Part shown: positions 44,801-53,251 of the stretch, one piece after another
How the letters are laid out: each line of letters begins with the position of its first letter
Position numbering within the stretch: position 1 is the first letter of the stretch
DNA from: Renibacterium sp043789415
GTDB lineage: Bacteria; Actinomycetota; Actinomycetes; Actinomycetales; Micrococcaceae
Assembly: GCF_043789415.1 (NCBI RefSeq)
Contig: NZ_JBDLLW010000001.1
Span: 1,736,001-1,800,000, forward strand
Direction: 5' to 3'
Length of the DNA: 64,000 bases
Notes under the pieces: generated by a model
The model's input: only the letters and a program-made list of their open reading frames with translations
What the model was told of the DNA's origin: nothing
The model's database searches: none
Made by a program: the position numbers and the translations under genes

Positions 44801-47800
44801 CGGTGCATTTGCTGGATGGCAATGGTCAGCCGGTGAACGATGCCAATGGCAATCCGATTACCACGACCACTGATGCCGATGGTAACTACTTGTTCCCGAA
44901 TCTGCCGGCTGGTGATTACAAGGTGAAGGTCGATCTGCCCGCAGATCGGAAGTTCACCCAGCAGGCCGCTGGCGCTGATCGGGAGAAGGACTCCAACGTC
45001 GGCACCGACGGTGTCTCCGATACCGTGACGATCAACGAGAACACGCCGAATCGTCGTGATGTCGACGCCGGTGTGGTTGTCAATGGCAGCCTTGGAGACA
45101 AGGTCTGGTTTGATCTCAACGGCGATGGCATCCAGGACCCGAACGAGCCAGGTGTCCCGAATGTCACGGTGCATTTGCTGGACGGCAACGGCCAGCCGGT
45201 GAACGATGCGAACGGACAGCCGATCACCACGACGACCGACGCTCAGGGCAATTACCTGTTCTCGAATCTGCCGGCTGGTGATTACAAGGTGAAAGTCGAT
45301 CTGCCCGCAGATCGGAAGTTCGCACCTCAGGCTGCTGGCGCTGATCGGGAGAAGGATTCCAACGTCGGAGCTGACGGCGTCTCGGACACCGTAGCGATCA
45401 ATGCGACGACTCCGAATCGTCGTGATGTCGACGCCGGTGTGATTGTCAACGGTTCGATCGGTGACAAGATCTGGCTGGATCAGAACGGTGACGGCATTCA
45501 GGATCCGAACGAGCCCGGCGTCCCCGGGGTCAAGGTCGACCTGCTGGATGGCAATGGCCAGCCGGTGAACGATGCGAACGGTCAGCCGATCACCACGACG
45601 ACTGACGCTCAGGGTAACTACCTGTTCCCGAACCTGCCCGCTGGAACCTACAAGGTAAAAGTGAACTTGCCGGAGGATCGGAAGTTCACCTCGCAAGCCA
45701 GCGGCACTGATCGGGAGAAGGACTCCAACGTTGGAGCTGACGGCGTCTCGGATGCGATCACCATTGATCAAACCACGCCGAACCGTCGTGATGTCGATGC
45801 CGGCGTGGTCGTGGTTGGTTCCTTGGGTGACAAGGTCTGGCTGGATAACAACAGCAATGGTGTTCAGGACGCTGGCGAGCCCGGAGTTCCGAATGTCACG
45901 GTGCATTTGCTGGATGGCAATGGTCAGCCGGTGAACGATGCCAATGGCAACCCGATCACCACCACGACGGATGCCGATGGCAATTACCTGTTCTCGAACC
46001 TCCCGGCTGGTGATTACAAGGTGAAGGTCGATCTGCCCGCAGATCGGAAGTTCACCCAGCAGGCCGCTGGCGCTGATCGGGAGAAGGATTCCAACGTGGC
46101 CGCCGACGGTGTCTCCGATACCGTGACGATCAACGAGAACACGCCGAACCGTCGTGATGTCGACGCCGGTGTTGTGGTCAACGGTTCCGTGGGCGACAAG
46201 GTCTGGCTGGATCAGAACGGTGACGGCATTCAGGATCCGAACGAACCCGGTGTTCCGAATGTCACGGTGCATCTGTTTGACGGTGCTGGTCAGCCGGTGC
46301 TGGATGCGAACGGTCAGCCGGTCATCACGACCACTGATGCAGACGGTAACTACTTGTTCCCGAATCTGCCCGCCGGTGATTACAAGGTGAAGGTCGATCT
46401 TCCAGACGGATACAAGACGACCCCTGCCGCTGCTGGCACTGATCGGGAGAAGGACTCCAACGTTGATCCGACCGGTTTGTCGGACACCGTGACGGTGAAT
46501 GCGGCGACGCCGAACCGTCGTGATGTTGACGCTGGCCTGCAAGTCAATGGCAGCCTGGGCGACAAGGTCTGGTTGGATCGCAATGGCGATGGTATTCAGG
46601 ATCCGAACGAGCCTGGTGTTGCCGGGGTGAAGGTCGATCTGCTGGATGGCAATGGCCAGCCTGTGCTGGATGCGAACGGTCAGCCGATCACGACCACCAC
46701 GGACGCTCAGGGTAACTACCTGTTCTCGAATCTGCCCGCTGGAACCTACAAGGTGAAGGTGGAGCTGCCCGAGGGTTACAAGACGACGAGCACTGCTTCT
46801 GGAGCTGATCGGGAGAAGGACTCCAACGTCGGCACGGATGGTATTTCCGATGCTGTGACGATTGACGCCGCGAATCCGAATCGTCGTGATGTCGATGCCG
46901 GTCTGGTGGTCAATGGCACGATTGGTGACACGATCTGGCGTGATGACAACCGTGATGGTGTTCAGGATCCGAACGAGCCGGGGATGCCTGGTTTGAAGGT
47001 GACCCTGCTGGATAAGGACGGCAACGTCGTCAAGGAGACCACCACGGATGAGAACGGTAAGTACCAGTTCACTGATGTTCCTGCCGGTGATTACAAGGTC
47101 AAGGTAGAGGTTCCGGACGGTTTCAAGCCGACCGATCCTGCTGCTGGTGGAGACCCGACGAAGGACTCCAACTTGGATCCGACTGGTGTTTCTGACACTG
47201 TGACGGTGGACGAGAACAACCGGATCCGTCAGGACATCGATGGTGGTCTGGTGGTCAACGGCTCGATCGGTGACAAGGTCTGGTTCGACCGCAATAGCAA
47301 TGGTGTTCAGGATGCCGGTGAGCCCGGTGTCGCTGGGGTAACGGTGCATTTGCTGGATGGCAATGGTCAGCCGGTGAACGATGCCAATGGCAATCCGATT
47401 ACCACGACCACTGATGCCGATGGTAACTACTTGTTCCCGAATCTGCCGGCTGGTGATTACAAGGTGAAGGTCGATCTGCCTGCGGATCGGAAGTTCGCAC
47501 CTCAGGCTGCTGGTACTGATCGGGAGAAGGACTCCAACGTCGGCACCGACGGTGTCTCCGACACCGTGAGTGTTACTCCGGCGACGCCGAACCGTCGTGA
47601 TGTCGACGCCGGTGTTGTGGTCAACGGTTCAGTGGGCGACAAGGTCTGGCTGGATCAGAACGGTGACGGCATCCAAGACCCGAACGAGCCCGGTATCGCG
47701 AACGTGAAGGTCGATCTGCTGGACGGCAACGGCCAGCCCGTGCTGGACGCCAATGGTCAGCCGGTCACCACGACCACTGATGCTGATGGCAACTACCTGT

Positions 47801-49917
47801 TCCCGAACCTGCCCGCTGGAACCTACAAGGTGAAGGTGGAGCTGCCCGAGGGTTACAAGACGACCTCGACCGCTGCTGGCACTGATCGGGAGAAGGACTC
47901 CAACGTCGGTACCGACGGCATCTCCGATGCAGTCACCGTGGATGAGAACACGCCGAACCGTCGTGATGTCGACGCCGGTCTGGTGGTCAGCGGCACGATT
48001 GGTGACACGATCTGGCGCGATGACAACCGTGATGGTGTTCAGGATCCGAACGAGCCGGGGATGCCTGGTTTGAAGGTGACCCTGCTGGATAAGGACGGCA
48101 ACGTTCTGCGGGAAACCACCACCGATGAGAACGGTAAGTACCAGTTCACTGACGTGCCTACCGGTGATTACAAGGTCAAGGTAGAGGTTCCGGACGGTTT
48201 CAAGCCGACCAACCCCAATGCTGGAGGAGACCCGGCCAAGGACTCCAACCTCGACCCGACCGGCGTTTCCGATACCGTTACAGTGGATCAGAACAACCGG
48301 ATCCGTCAGGACATCGACGGTGGTCTGGTGGTCAACGGCTCGATCGGCGACAAGGTCTGGCTGGATCAGAACGGCAACGGTGTTCAGGATCCGAACGAGC
48401 CCGGTGTTCCGAACGTCACTGTTCACCTGCTGGATAAGGACGGTAACCCGGTTATTGATCCGAATGGTCAGCCCGTGACAACCACCACTGATGCAGACGG
48501 TAACTACTTGTTCCCGAATCTGCCGGCTGGTGATTACAAGGTGAAGGTCGATCTGCCTGCGGATCGGAAGTTCGCACCTCAGGCCGCTGGTGATGACCGG
48601 ACCAAGGACTCCAATGTCGGTACTGACGGTGTCTCTGATGTTGTCAGTGTTACTCCGGCGACGCCGAACCGTCGTGATGTCGACGCCGGTGTAGTGGTCA
48701 ACGGTTCGATCGGTGACAAGATCTGGCTGGATCAGAACGGCGATGGCATTCAGGACCCGAACGAACCCGGTGTTCCCGGAGTGAAGGTCAGCCTGCTGGA
48801 CGGCAACGGCCAGCCGGTCAAGGATGCCAATGGCAATCCGATCACCACCACCACGGATGAGAACGGTAACTACCTGTTCCCGAACCTGCCCGCTGGAGAT
48901 TACAAGATCAAGGTTGATCCTCCGAAGGATCGTGGCTTCACCAAGCAGACCGCTGGCAATGATCCGGAGAAGGATTCCGACTTCGATCTCGGCGGTGTCA
49001 GCAAGGTCGTGACGATCAACGAGAACAACCCGAATCCGCGTTCGGTGGATGCTGGTTTGATTGTCCTGGGCACGATCGGTGACACGGTCTGGCGCGATGA
49101 CAACAACAACGGCATTCAGGATCCGAAGGAGCCAGGTGTTCCAGGGATCACGGTGAAGTTGCTGGATAAGGATGGCAAGGTCATCCGGCAGACCACGACC
49201 GATCAGAACGGCAAATACCAGTTCACCGATGTTCCAGCTGGTGACTACAGCGTTCAGATCGATGTTCCGAAGGATGCCAAGACCAGCAAGCAGGGTCAGG
49301 GTAGCGACCGTGCTAAGGACTCCGACATCAACGTCGCCGGGAAGTCGGGTGTGATCACGATTGATGAGAACAACCCGCATCACCCTGATATTGATGCTGG
49401 TCTGGTGTTCCGCGGTTCGATCGGTGACACGATCTGGGTCGACCGGAATGGCAACGGGGTTCAGGATCCGGGTGAACCCGGGGTTCCCGGTGTGAAGGTG
49501 ACCTTGGTCGATAAGGACGGCAATCCGATTCCTGGGATCAAGCCGGTGGTCACTGATAAGGACGGGAAATACCGATTCACGGATCTTCCTCCGGGAGATT
49601 ACCGGATCAAGGTCGAGTTGCCTCCGGGCTTCAAGGCCACCGGGGTGAAGATCGGTAATGATCGCGGAGCTGATTCCAATATCGACGCTAATGGTTTGAG
49701 CGATATCATCTCGCTTGTCCCTGGTGCGATGGATGTGACGGATGTCGATGCAGGATTGATCGATATCTCGAAGCCTGTTCCGCCGGCGCCCACAAAGCCG
49801 CTGCCGAATACCGGTGTGGGCCCGTGGCTCCCGGCAACGCTCGGTGCGAGCTTGTTCCTGCTGCTAGCAGGCGGGCTGTTGCTGATCATCATGCGCAGAC
49901 GGCGTGAAACGCGCTAA
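41845..49917 (+). CDS. Giant LPNTG surface protein with 19 SdrD-B-like repeats
   Basis: A 2690-residue exported protein. ATG with GGGAAG five bases upstream. Signal peptide about 1-37 (ends AASAAA). Residues about 38-344 form a Ser/Thr/Asn/Gly-rich N-terminal domain with few Cys, unassigned, the probable adhesive tip. From residue 345 (nt 42877) to about 2640 run 19 copies of an SdrD B-like domain, each with GDKVWLDQNGDGIQDPNEPG type calcium-binding Asp-rich loops and GNYLFPNLPAGDYKVKV. Most units are 122 residues; copies 12 and 15 are 115 and start GDTIWRDDN. Then a Pro-rich linker, LPNTG (2653-2657), a hydrophobic segment and RRRRETR, i.e. a sortase anchor. Such repeats form a stiff stalk in staphylococcal Sdr proteins. 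Role as adhesin is inferred. Confidence 0.93.
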   Translation: MVPLRLRRFTAGLSAALLLSSGLVAMSVAVAPAASAAAQNGYVFNDAWTLQNPGSATTQYTGDAYNTNATNSASSSLPSSQGPIAITAQFTSDPARNPGASSLQNGTNQSAYGGQPAMFTGSPTPANLPALGLVTNGTTGCGGVLGSAGHQNFNGVCTVGTLTINFSKPVTDMTMDISGLGGSAFRADGALGRGSFNSTVWTITSPGVTFASPSTGKTNLSVTDTVMQVQNRNTNNLCNANTQERPGTAFASPTKDFAGCGSVVLKGTFTSVTFQLGSMATPYSAFPAATYSTGSGFFGDNGTPNHDGINGLNVTMSERILLPTTTTNLYNADLQRVSFRLPQTGVLGDRVWADANGNGVQDAGEANVAGVRVALLNENGQPVNDANGNPITTTTDANGNYRFTDLPLGNYKVKFSNLPAGQSFTTPGAGGDPTKDSDANPATGESGVVALTSDAPQNLNVDAGILPTGSIGDRVWYDDNNNGIQDGTETGAPGVKVDLLNQNGQPVLDANGQPITTTTDANGNYLFPNLPLGSYRVKVTPPAGANFSPALQGGNPANDSNVDNTGVSDVVTITPANPNNTTVDAGLVLRGSLGDKVWLDQNGNGVQDANEPGIQGAKVDLLDENGQPVNDANGQPITTTTDANGNYSFTNLPLGKYKVKVSGLSDGLAFTTKGAGTDTTKDSNINPATGESDVVELTGAKPVDNTVDAGVVVSGSIGDKVWLDNNGDGIQDPNEPGVPGVKVDLLDGNGQPVLDANGQPVTTTTDADGNYLFPNLPAGDYKVKVNAPADRKFTSQASGTDREKDSNVGADGVSDTVTINAATPNRRDVDAGLVVNGSLGDKVWLDQNANGVQDPNEPGVGGVTVHLLDGNGQPVNDANGQPITATTDAQGNYLFSNLPAGTYKVKVDLPADRKFTSQASGTDREKDSNVGTDGVSDAVTIDATTPNRRDVDAGVVVVGSLGDKVWLDNNSNGVQDAGEPGVAGVTVHLLDGNGQPVNDANGNPITTTTDADGNYLFPNLPAGDYKVKVDLPADRKFTQQAAGADREKDSNVGTDGVSDTVTINENTPNRRDVDAGVVVNGSLGDKVWFDLNGDGIQDPNEPGVPNVTVHLLDGNGQPVNDANGQPITTTTDAQGNYLFSNLPAGDYKVKVDLPADRKFAPQAAGADREKDSNVGADGVSDTVAINATTPNRRDVDAGVIVNGSIGDKIWLDQNGDGIQDPNEPGVPGVKVDLLDGNGQPVNDANGQPITTTTDAQGNYLFPNLPAGTYKVKVNLPEDRKFTSQASGTDREKDSNVGADGVSDAITIDQTTPNRRDVDAGVVVVGSLGDKVWLDNNSNGVQDAGEPGVPNVTVHLLDGNGQPVNDANGNPITTTTDADGNYLFSNLPAGDYKVKVDLPADRKFTQQAAGADREKDSNVAADGVSDTVTINENTPNRRDVDAGVVVNGSVGDKVWLDQNGDGIQDPNEPGVPNVTVHLFDGAGQPVLDANGQPVITTTDADGNYLFPNLPAGDYKVKVDLPDGYKTTPAAAGTDREKDSNVDPTGLSDTVTVNAATPNRRDVDAGLQVNGSLGDKVWLDRNGDGIQDPNEPGVAGVKVDLLDGNGQPVLDANGQPITTTTDAQGNYLFSNLPAGTYKVKVELPEGYKTTSTASGADREKDSNVGTDGISDAVTIDAANPNRRDVDAGLVVNGTIGDTIWRDDNRDGVQDPNEPGMPGLKVTLLDKDGNVVKETTTDENGKYQFTDVPAGDYKVKVEVPDGFKPTDPAAGGDPTKDSNLDPTGVSDTVTVDENNRIRQDIDGGLVVNGSIGDKVWFDRNSNGVQDAGEPGVAGVTVHLLDGNGQPVNDANGNPITTTTDADGNYLFPNLPAGDYKVKVDLPADRKFAPQAAGTDREKDSNVGTDGVSDTVSVTPATPNRRDVDAGVVVNGSVGDKVWLDQNGDGIQDPNEPGIANVKVDLLDGNGQPVLDANGQPVTTTTDADGNYLFPNLPAGTYKVKVELPEGYKTTSTAAGTDREKDSNVGTDGISDAVTVDENTPNRRDVDAGLVVSGTIGDTIWRDDNRDGVQDPNEPGMPGLKVTLLDKDGNVLRETTTDENGKYQFTDVPTGDYKVKVEVPDGFKPTNPNAGGDPAKDSNLDPTGVSDTVTVDQNNRIRQDIDGGLVVNGSIGDKVWLDQNGNGVQDPNEPGVPNVTVHLLDKDGNPVIDPNGQPVTTTTDADGNYLFPNLPAGDYKVKVDLPADRKFAPQAAGDDRTKDSNVGTDGVSDVVSVTPATPNRRDVDAGVVVNGSIGDKIWLDQNGDGIQDPNEPGVPGVKVSLLDGNGQPVKDANGNPITTTTDENGNYLFPNLPAGDYKIKVDPPKDRGFTKQTAGNDPEKDSDFDLGGVSKVVTINENNPNPRSVDAGLIVLGTIGDTVWRDDNNNGIQDPKEPGVPGITVKLLDKDGKVIRQTTTDQNGKYQFTDVPAGDYSVQIDVPKDAKTSKQGQGSDRAKDSDINVAGKSGVITIDENNPHHPDIDAGLVFRGSIGDTIWVDRNGNGVQDPGEPGVPGVKVTLVDKDGNPIPGIKPVVTDKDGKYRFTDLPPGDYRIKVELPPGFKATGVKIGNDRGADSNIDANGLSDIISLVPGAMDVTDVDAGLIDISKPVPPAPTKPLPNTGVGPWLPATLGASLFLLLAGGLLLIIMRRRRETR
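42877..49763 (+). repeat. Tandem array of 19 SdrD-B-coding units (period about 366 bp)
   Basis: Each unit starts at a Gly-Asp-Lys/Thr/Arg-Val/Ile-Trp codon block. Identity between units is not uniform: 44754-44939 (unit 6) and 47294-47479 (unit 13) are identical over about 185 bp, 2541 bp apart (seven units). Units 12 and 15 (about 46912 and 47989) are almost identical, 1077 bp apart, so units 12-14 and 15-17 look like a duplicated block of three. Confidence 0.9.
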
Positions 49918-49962
49918 CGCCTAAACGCCCGGCCGATTAACTTGGCCAGGTAGTTAGACGAT

Positions 49963-50003
49963 CGGGGTGTCAGCCTCCTCTCAATGAGGGAGCTGACACC
50001 CCG
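49963..50003 (+). terminator. Terminator of the giant surface protein gene
   Basis: CGGGGTGTCAGC (49963-49974) and GCTGACACCCCG (49992-50003) are perfect 12-bp complements with CCTC/GAGG pairing above, closing a small loop, followed by AACTCTTTAAAT. It starts 46 bases after the stop codon. Confidence 0.8.
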
Positions 50004-50186
50004 AACTCTTTAAATCTCAGCAACACAGCGATCTCAGCAACACAGGGATTTCAAGCAACCGGGTACCTCAAGCAACCGGCTAAAAAGAAGAAAGGCTTAT
50101 CACTCAAGGGATAAGCTCAGGGAAGCCCGAACTGCAGATAGCTCACCGAGCAGCGGACGCCAGCTGTCGAGCCCGCAGGACGGAGA

Positions 50187-50468
50187 TCAGATCTCCATTG
50201 TGACCTGGACGTCGTCGTCGATCTCCAACTGCTCGTCAGCCCTCACGAAGTCACGCAAGGGCAGCAAATAGCTGCCGTCTTTGGGGAAGAGCGAAGTTTT
50301 CCAGCTGGTGTTCCCGATGGTCACTTGGGCGGGGATCATTCCCCAGCCGTAACTGACGGATCTGGAGATGCCCTGGATGTCTGCCGCTTGCTCTTCGGGA
50401 ACCCGGATGAAGTGGAAGGGCGAGGGGCCGCGCCAATGAAACACCGTGCCGCTGAACTCGAATCTCAT
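50187..50468 (-). CDS. DUF1905-domain protein
   Basis: A 93-residue protein from ATG 50468, which has AGGAGG just upstream (the adjacent ATG at 50471 is too close to it). The frame is open further to 50585, but that stretch has no match. It shows the DUF1905 pattern: FEFSGTVFHWRGPSPFHFIR, VPEEQAADIQ, SVSYGWGMIPAQVTIGNTSW and the acidic DDDVQVTMEI. Small beta-barrel-like fold, function unknown. It is divergent from the LPNTG protein gene. Confidence 0.85.
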   Translation of the reverse strand: MRFEFSGTVFHWRGPSPFHFIRVPEEQAADIQGISRSVSYGWGMIPAQVTIGNTSWKTSLFPKDGSYLLPLRDFVRADEQLEIDDDVQVTMEI

Positions 50469-50631
50469 CATTCCTCCTATCAGCCCAAGGATGATCGTCT
50501 GAGAGCAGCTTAGCCCTGAGCTGGGAGTATTGATCTCCTTGAGCTGCCGAGTCTCACCGGAGGTGCTGAAGTGAAGGCACGGCACTCTGAGGTAACACTG
50601 AACCTCAGCAGGCTCTCAGATGAGCTGATTG

Positions 50632-50670
50632 GGTGAACCCTCGGTGAACTTCTGCTAGCTTTCGTTCACC
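50632..50670. promoter_or_regulatory. PHO-box-like repeats (PhoP binding site candidate)
   Basis: GGTGAAC at 50632-50638 and 50643-50649 are spaced exactly 11 bp; read on the minus strand they are two GTTCACC units with a four-base gap, the direct-repeat form of the Streptomyces PhoP box. A third unit, GTTCACC, lies on the plus strand at 50664-50670. The block is 75-113 bp before the LPNTG protein gene, which is cotranscribed with a phosphatase. Confidence 0.65.
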
Positions 50671-50744
50671 TAGGCACTTTTCTCAGCCTGGCTTCCTATT
50701 CTGATCCCTGTGAAGACGTTCCTTCGTCTCAGGAGAGGAAGCTG

Positions 50745-51548
50745 ATGAGCTTGAGAATCCCGCTACGCATAGCCGCCGCCGCGGTCATCGCAACGGTCAT
50801 TGCCTCCGCGGCCGGCTTGCCGAGTCATGCCGCTGGAGTGAAGAGTGGCAGCTATCAATGCGCTTCCCGGGACGTCCCTGGAGCCACCGGAGTACTCAGT
50901 CTGAGCCCGGCCGACGTCGCACCGGTCAAGCCCGGGGCGCAGGTGCAGCTGGGCCCCGCCTCCGGCGGATTCGAGCTCGCGGCAAACTCGCTTCCGGCGA
51001 ATCGAGGGTGGACCACGGCGAACGTCTACCTCAACCCGGGCATAGAGGTATCGGGTGCCAAAGTCACCCAGGGAGATGCCTTGCAAGCTCAGCTACCGGT
51101 GACCTCCGGCGGTTTCAGCTACCAGAGCAGCTTTAGCTTCAATACCTTCAGTTTTGACACCCCAGGTACCAAGGAACTGAGGTTGCCGAGCCGTTTCACC
51201 GTCAATGTCACCTTCAGTGATGCTGCTGGAGTGCCGACCAATGAATTCTTCACCTGCAGCACTACAACACCAGTGCTGCTTCAAGCGGTGACCGTGCTGG
51301 GAGCCGTTGCGACGCCTTCGGCTGGCCCGACGTCGTCAGCCAGCCCGAGCAGTTCAACTACGCCCCAGCCTTCGTCGTCTTCTGCCGTCAGCGCGACTCC
51401 CGCTGCCAACGGGGAGGATCTGCCCAATACCGGTTTCAGCGGGCTGTGGTGGGGTACAGCGGGGCTTGCACTGCTCGTCCTGGGAGCACTTGCCCTGTTG
51501 CTCAGCCGTCGTCGTGCCCTTCATCGCGTTCAGGAGACCAAGAAATGA
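50745..51548 (+). CDS. Cell-wall-anchored (LPNTG) secreted protein
   Basis: A 267-residue exported protein. ATG with AGGAGAGG upstream. Signal peptide about 1-28 (ends SHA). The mature part (about 30-190) is a beta-rich domain with two Cys residues (one near each end: YQCASRD and FFTCSTT) that could be paired; I do not recognise the family. Then a Ser/Thr/Pro-rich linker, LPNTG (226-230), a hydrophobic segment and RRRALHRVQETKK, so it is a sortase substrate. It overlaps the following Tat phosphatase gene by four bases, which implies a shared operon and possibly a shared role at the surface in phosphate supply. Confidence 0.85.
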   Translation: MSLRIPLRIAAAAVIATVIASAAGLPSHAAGVKSGSYQCASRDVPGATGVLSLSPADVAPVKPGAQVQLGPASGGFELAANSLPANRGWTTANVYLNPGIEVSGAKVTQGDALQAQLPVTSGGFSYQSSFSFNTFSFDTPGTKELRLPSRFTVNVTFSDAAGVPTNEFFTCSTTTPVLLQAVTVLGAVATPSAGPTSSASPSSSTTPQPSSSSAVSATPAANGEDLPNTGFSGLWWGTAGLALLVLGALALLLSRRRALHRVQETKK

Positions 51549-53149
51549 ATCAACTCGATATCCCAGAGATGGGCGTTCCCTACGAGCTGATGGAGCGGCT
51601 GTCGATAGCAGAGCAGCACGAGTACCTGCAGAAAAAGTTCGGACGAAGCCGCAGCGGGGTCAACCGCCGGGACTTCTTGCGCTTCTCCGGGGTGGCCGCA
51701 GTGGCCGCCACCGCACTCGCTCCGGGCATGTCGCAGAAGTTCGCTGCCCCCTCCCTGCTGGCCAGCGATACCGGCGCTGCGGATGCCTCGGTGAAGCCGA
51801 TGGGCCGCCACCTGGCCTGGGGCAATGACCCGCAGACCTCGGTGGCGATCGCCTGGCAGACCGGTAAAGCGGTGAAGAACCCCTACCTGCGATTCGGTGC
51901 TTCCGTAAAGGACCTCGGCGCAAAGGTGAAAGCCGAATTGCGCAATTTGCACACCGGGATCACCCCGGGTGCGACGACGTCCTATCGGGCCGTCGATCAG
52001 TACTATCTACATGCTCTGCTCACCCGGCTCATCCCCGGTACCACCTACTACTATGTGGTGGGCAGCGATGAATACGATCCGATCGCCCGGGGCGACGCTC
52101 CGATACCGTTCCAGACCGCCCCGGCTAGCACTCAGCCGTTCACCTTCACCGCTTTCGGCGACCAGGGCACGACTGCCGACGCCGCAGCCAATGTGAAGGC
52201 GATCGCCGCCATCAAACCGGCGTTCCATCTGCACGCCGGGGATATCTGCTACGCCAACCCCTCCGGTGGCGGTGTGGTCGGCGATCAGTACGACGCGACC
52301 AACTGGGACCGTTTTTTCGTGCAGAACGAACCGGTGGCGCAATCGGCTCCGTGGATGGTGGCCACCGGCAACCACGATCTGGAAGCCTACTACTCGGTCA
52401 ATGGCTACGGCGGACACCAGGCCCGTTTCGATTTCCCGACCACCGGATTCGACCCGAGCAACGCACCGAGTGTCTACTCCTTCAGCTATTCGAATGTCGC
52501 CGTGCTCTGCCTGGACAGCAACGACAACTCCTGGGAGATCACCGGCAACAACGGATACACCGCGGGTAAGCAGCTCGCCTGGTTGGAAGCTGAGCTGAAG
52601 AAATACCGGGCACAACCCGGCATCGACTTCATCATCACCTATCACCACTACTGCGCGTATTCGACGACGAACCAGCACGCCTCCGATGGGCACGTGCGGG
52701 ACACCTTCGGCAAGCTCTATGACAAATACCAGGTCGATCTGGTCATCCAGGGGCACAACCACGTCTACGAACGCACCGATACGCTGCGCGCCAATCAGGT
52801 GGTCAAGCCATTGGAGATCGGCGGCACCACCAATCCAGTGACCGATGGCATCGTCTATGTCACCGCGGGATCCGCCGGGAAGAGCCTCTACAGCTTCCCG
52901 GCGCCGGATACCTATGCCGGGGCGATCAAGGAACACCAGCAAGTGGACAGCTACTTCTGGTCCGCGCCGCGGGCCAAGACCAAGGAGACCATCGACTGGT
53001 CGAGGGTACGGTTCACCGGCTTCGCCTTCTTGCGCATCGATGCTACGCCGCGGCCCAGTGCCAATCTGGACTCCAAGCTGCATGTTCGGGCACTGATGCC
53101 GAACGGTACGCTCGTCGACGAGTTCACCGTGGTCAAAGCGAAGGCTTAG
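51545..53149 (+). CDS. Tat-exported purple acid phosphatase-like enzyme
   Basis: A 534-residue metallophosphoesterase. ATG 51545 overlaps the previous stop. The twin-arginine signal NRRDFLRFSGVAAVAATAL lies at about 40-60, after a hydrophilic N-terminal stretch (unusually long but typical of this actinobacterial group). Then a fibronectin-like PAP N-terminal domain (GRHLAWGNDPQTSVAIAWQT) and the calcineurin-like catalytic domain with metal motifs FGDQGTT, HAGDICYAN, GNHDLEAYY, YHHYCAYS and QGHNHVYERTD. It should hydrolyse phosphomonoesters or diesters outside the cell. The PHO-box-like repeats upstream suggest induction under phosphate limitation. Confidence 0.92.
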   Translation: MNQLDIPEMGVPYELMERLSIAEQHEYLQKKFGRSRSGVNRRDFLRFSGVAAVAATALAPGMSQKFAAPSLLASDTGAADASVKPMGRHLAWGNDPQTSVAIAWQTGKAVKNPYLRFGASVKDLGAKVKAELRNLHTGITPGATTSYRAVDQYYLHALLTRLIPGTTYYYVVGSDEYDPIARGDAPIPFQTAPASTQPFTFTAFGDQGTTADAAANVKAIAAIKPAFHLHAGDICYANPSGGGVVGDQYDATNWDRFFVQNEPVAQSAPWMVATGNHDLEAYYSVNGYGGHQARFDFPTTGFDPSNAPSVYSFSYSNVAVLCLDSNDNSWEITGNNGYTAGKQLAWLEAELKKYRAQPGIDFIITYHHYCAYSTTNQHASDGHVRDTFGKLYDKYQVDLVIQGHNHVYERTDTLRANQVVKPLEIGGTTNPVTDGIVYVTAGSAGKSLYSFPAPDTYAGAIKEHQQVDSYFWSAPRAKTKETIDWSRVRFTGFAFLRIDATPRPSANLDSKLHVRALMPNGTLVDEFTVVKAKA

Positions 53150-53251
53150 CGGGCAGCTCCCGGTCTGGGTGGCTGCACCTAGGCGGAGCATCATTACGGC
53201 GTTGGCGGGCTGCCCGGCGCCGTTGTGGGTGAAGGCCGCTACGATCACAGG

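Noticed and set aside
43180..47349. A 1389-codon open frame on the minus strand inside the surface-protein gene, and a second of 584 codons at 47629-49383
   Set aside because: These are antisense shadows of the tandem repeat: the sense codon bias keeps the same antisense frame open in every unit. No start signal or independent domain is present.
42877..49763. Tandem repeat array as a possible CRISPR or satellite
   Set aside because: The repeats are about 366 bp, in frame, protein-coding, and lack unique spacers; they are SdrD-B domain units.
51307..51828. Open plus-strand frame across the junction of the LPNTG gene and the phosphatase gene
   Set aside because: The two flanking genes have clear signals and overlap by ATGA; the third frame encodes only low-complexity Arg/Pro-rich sequence.
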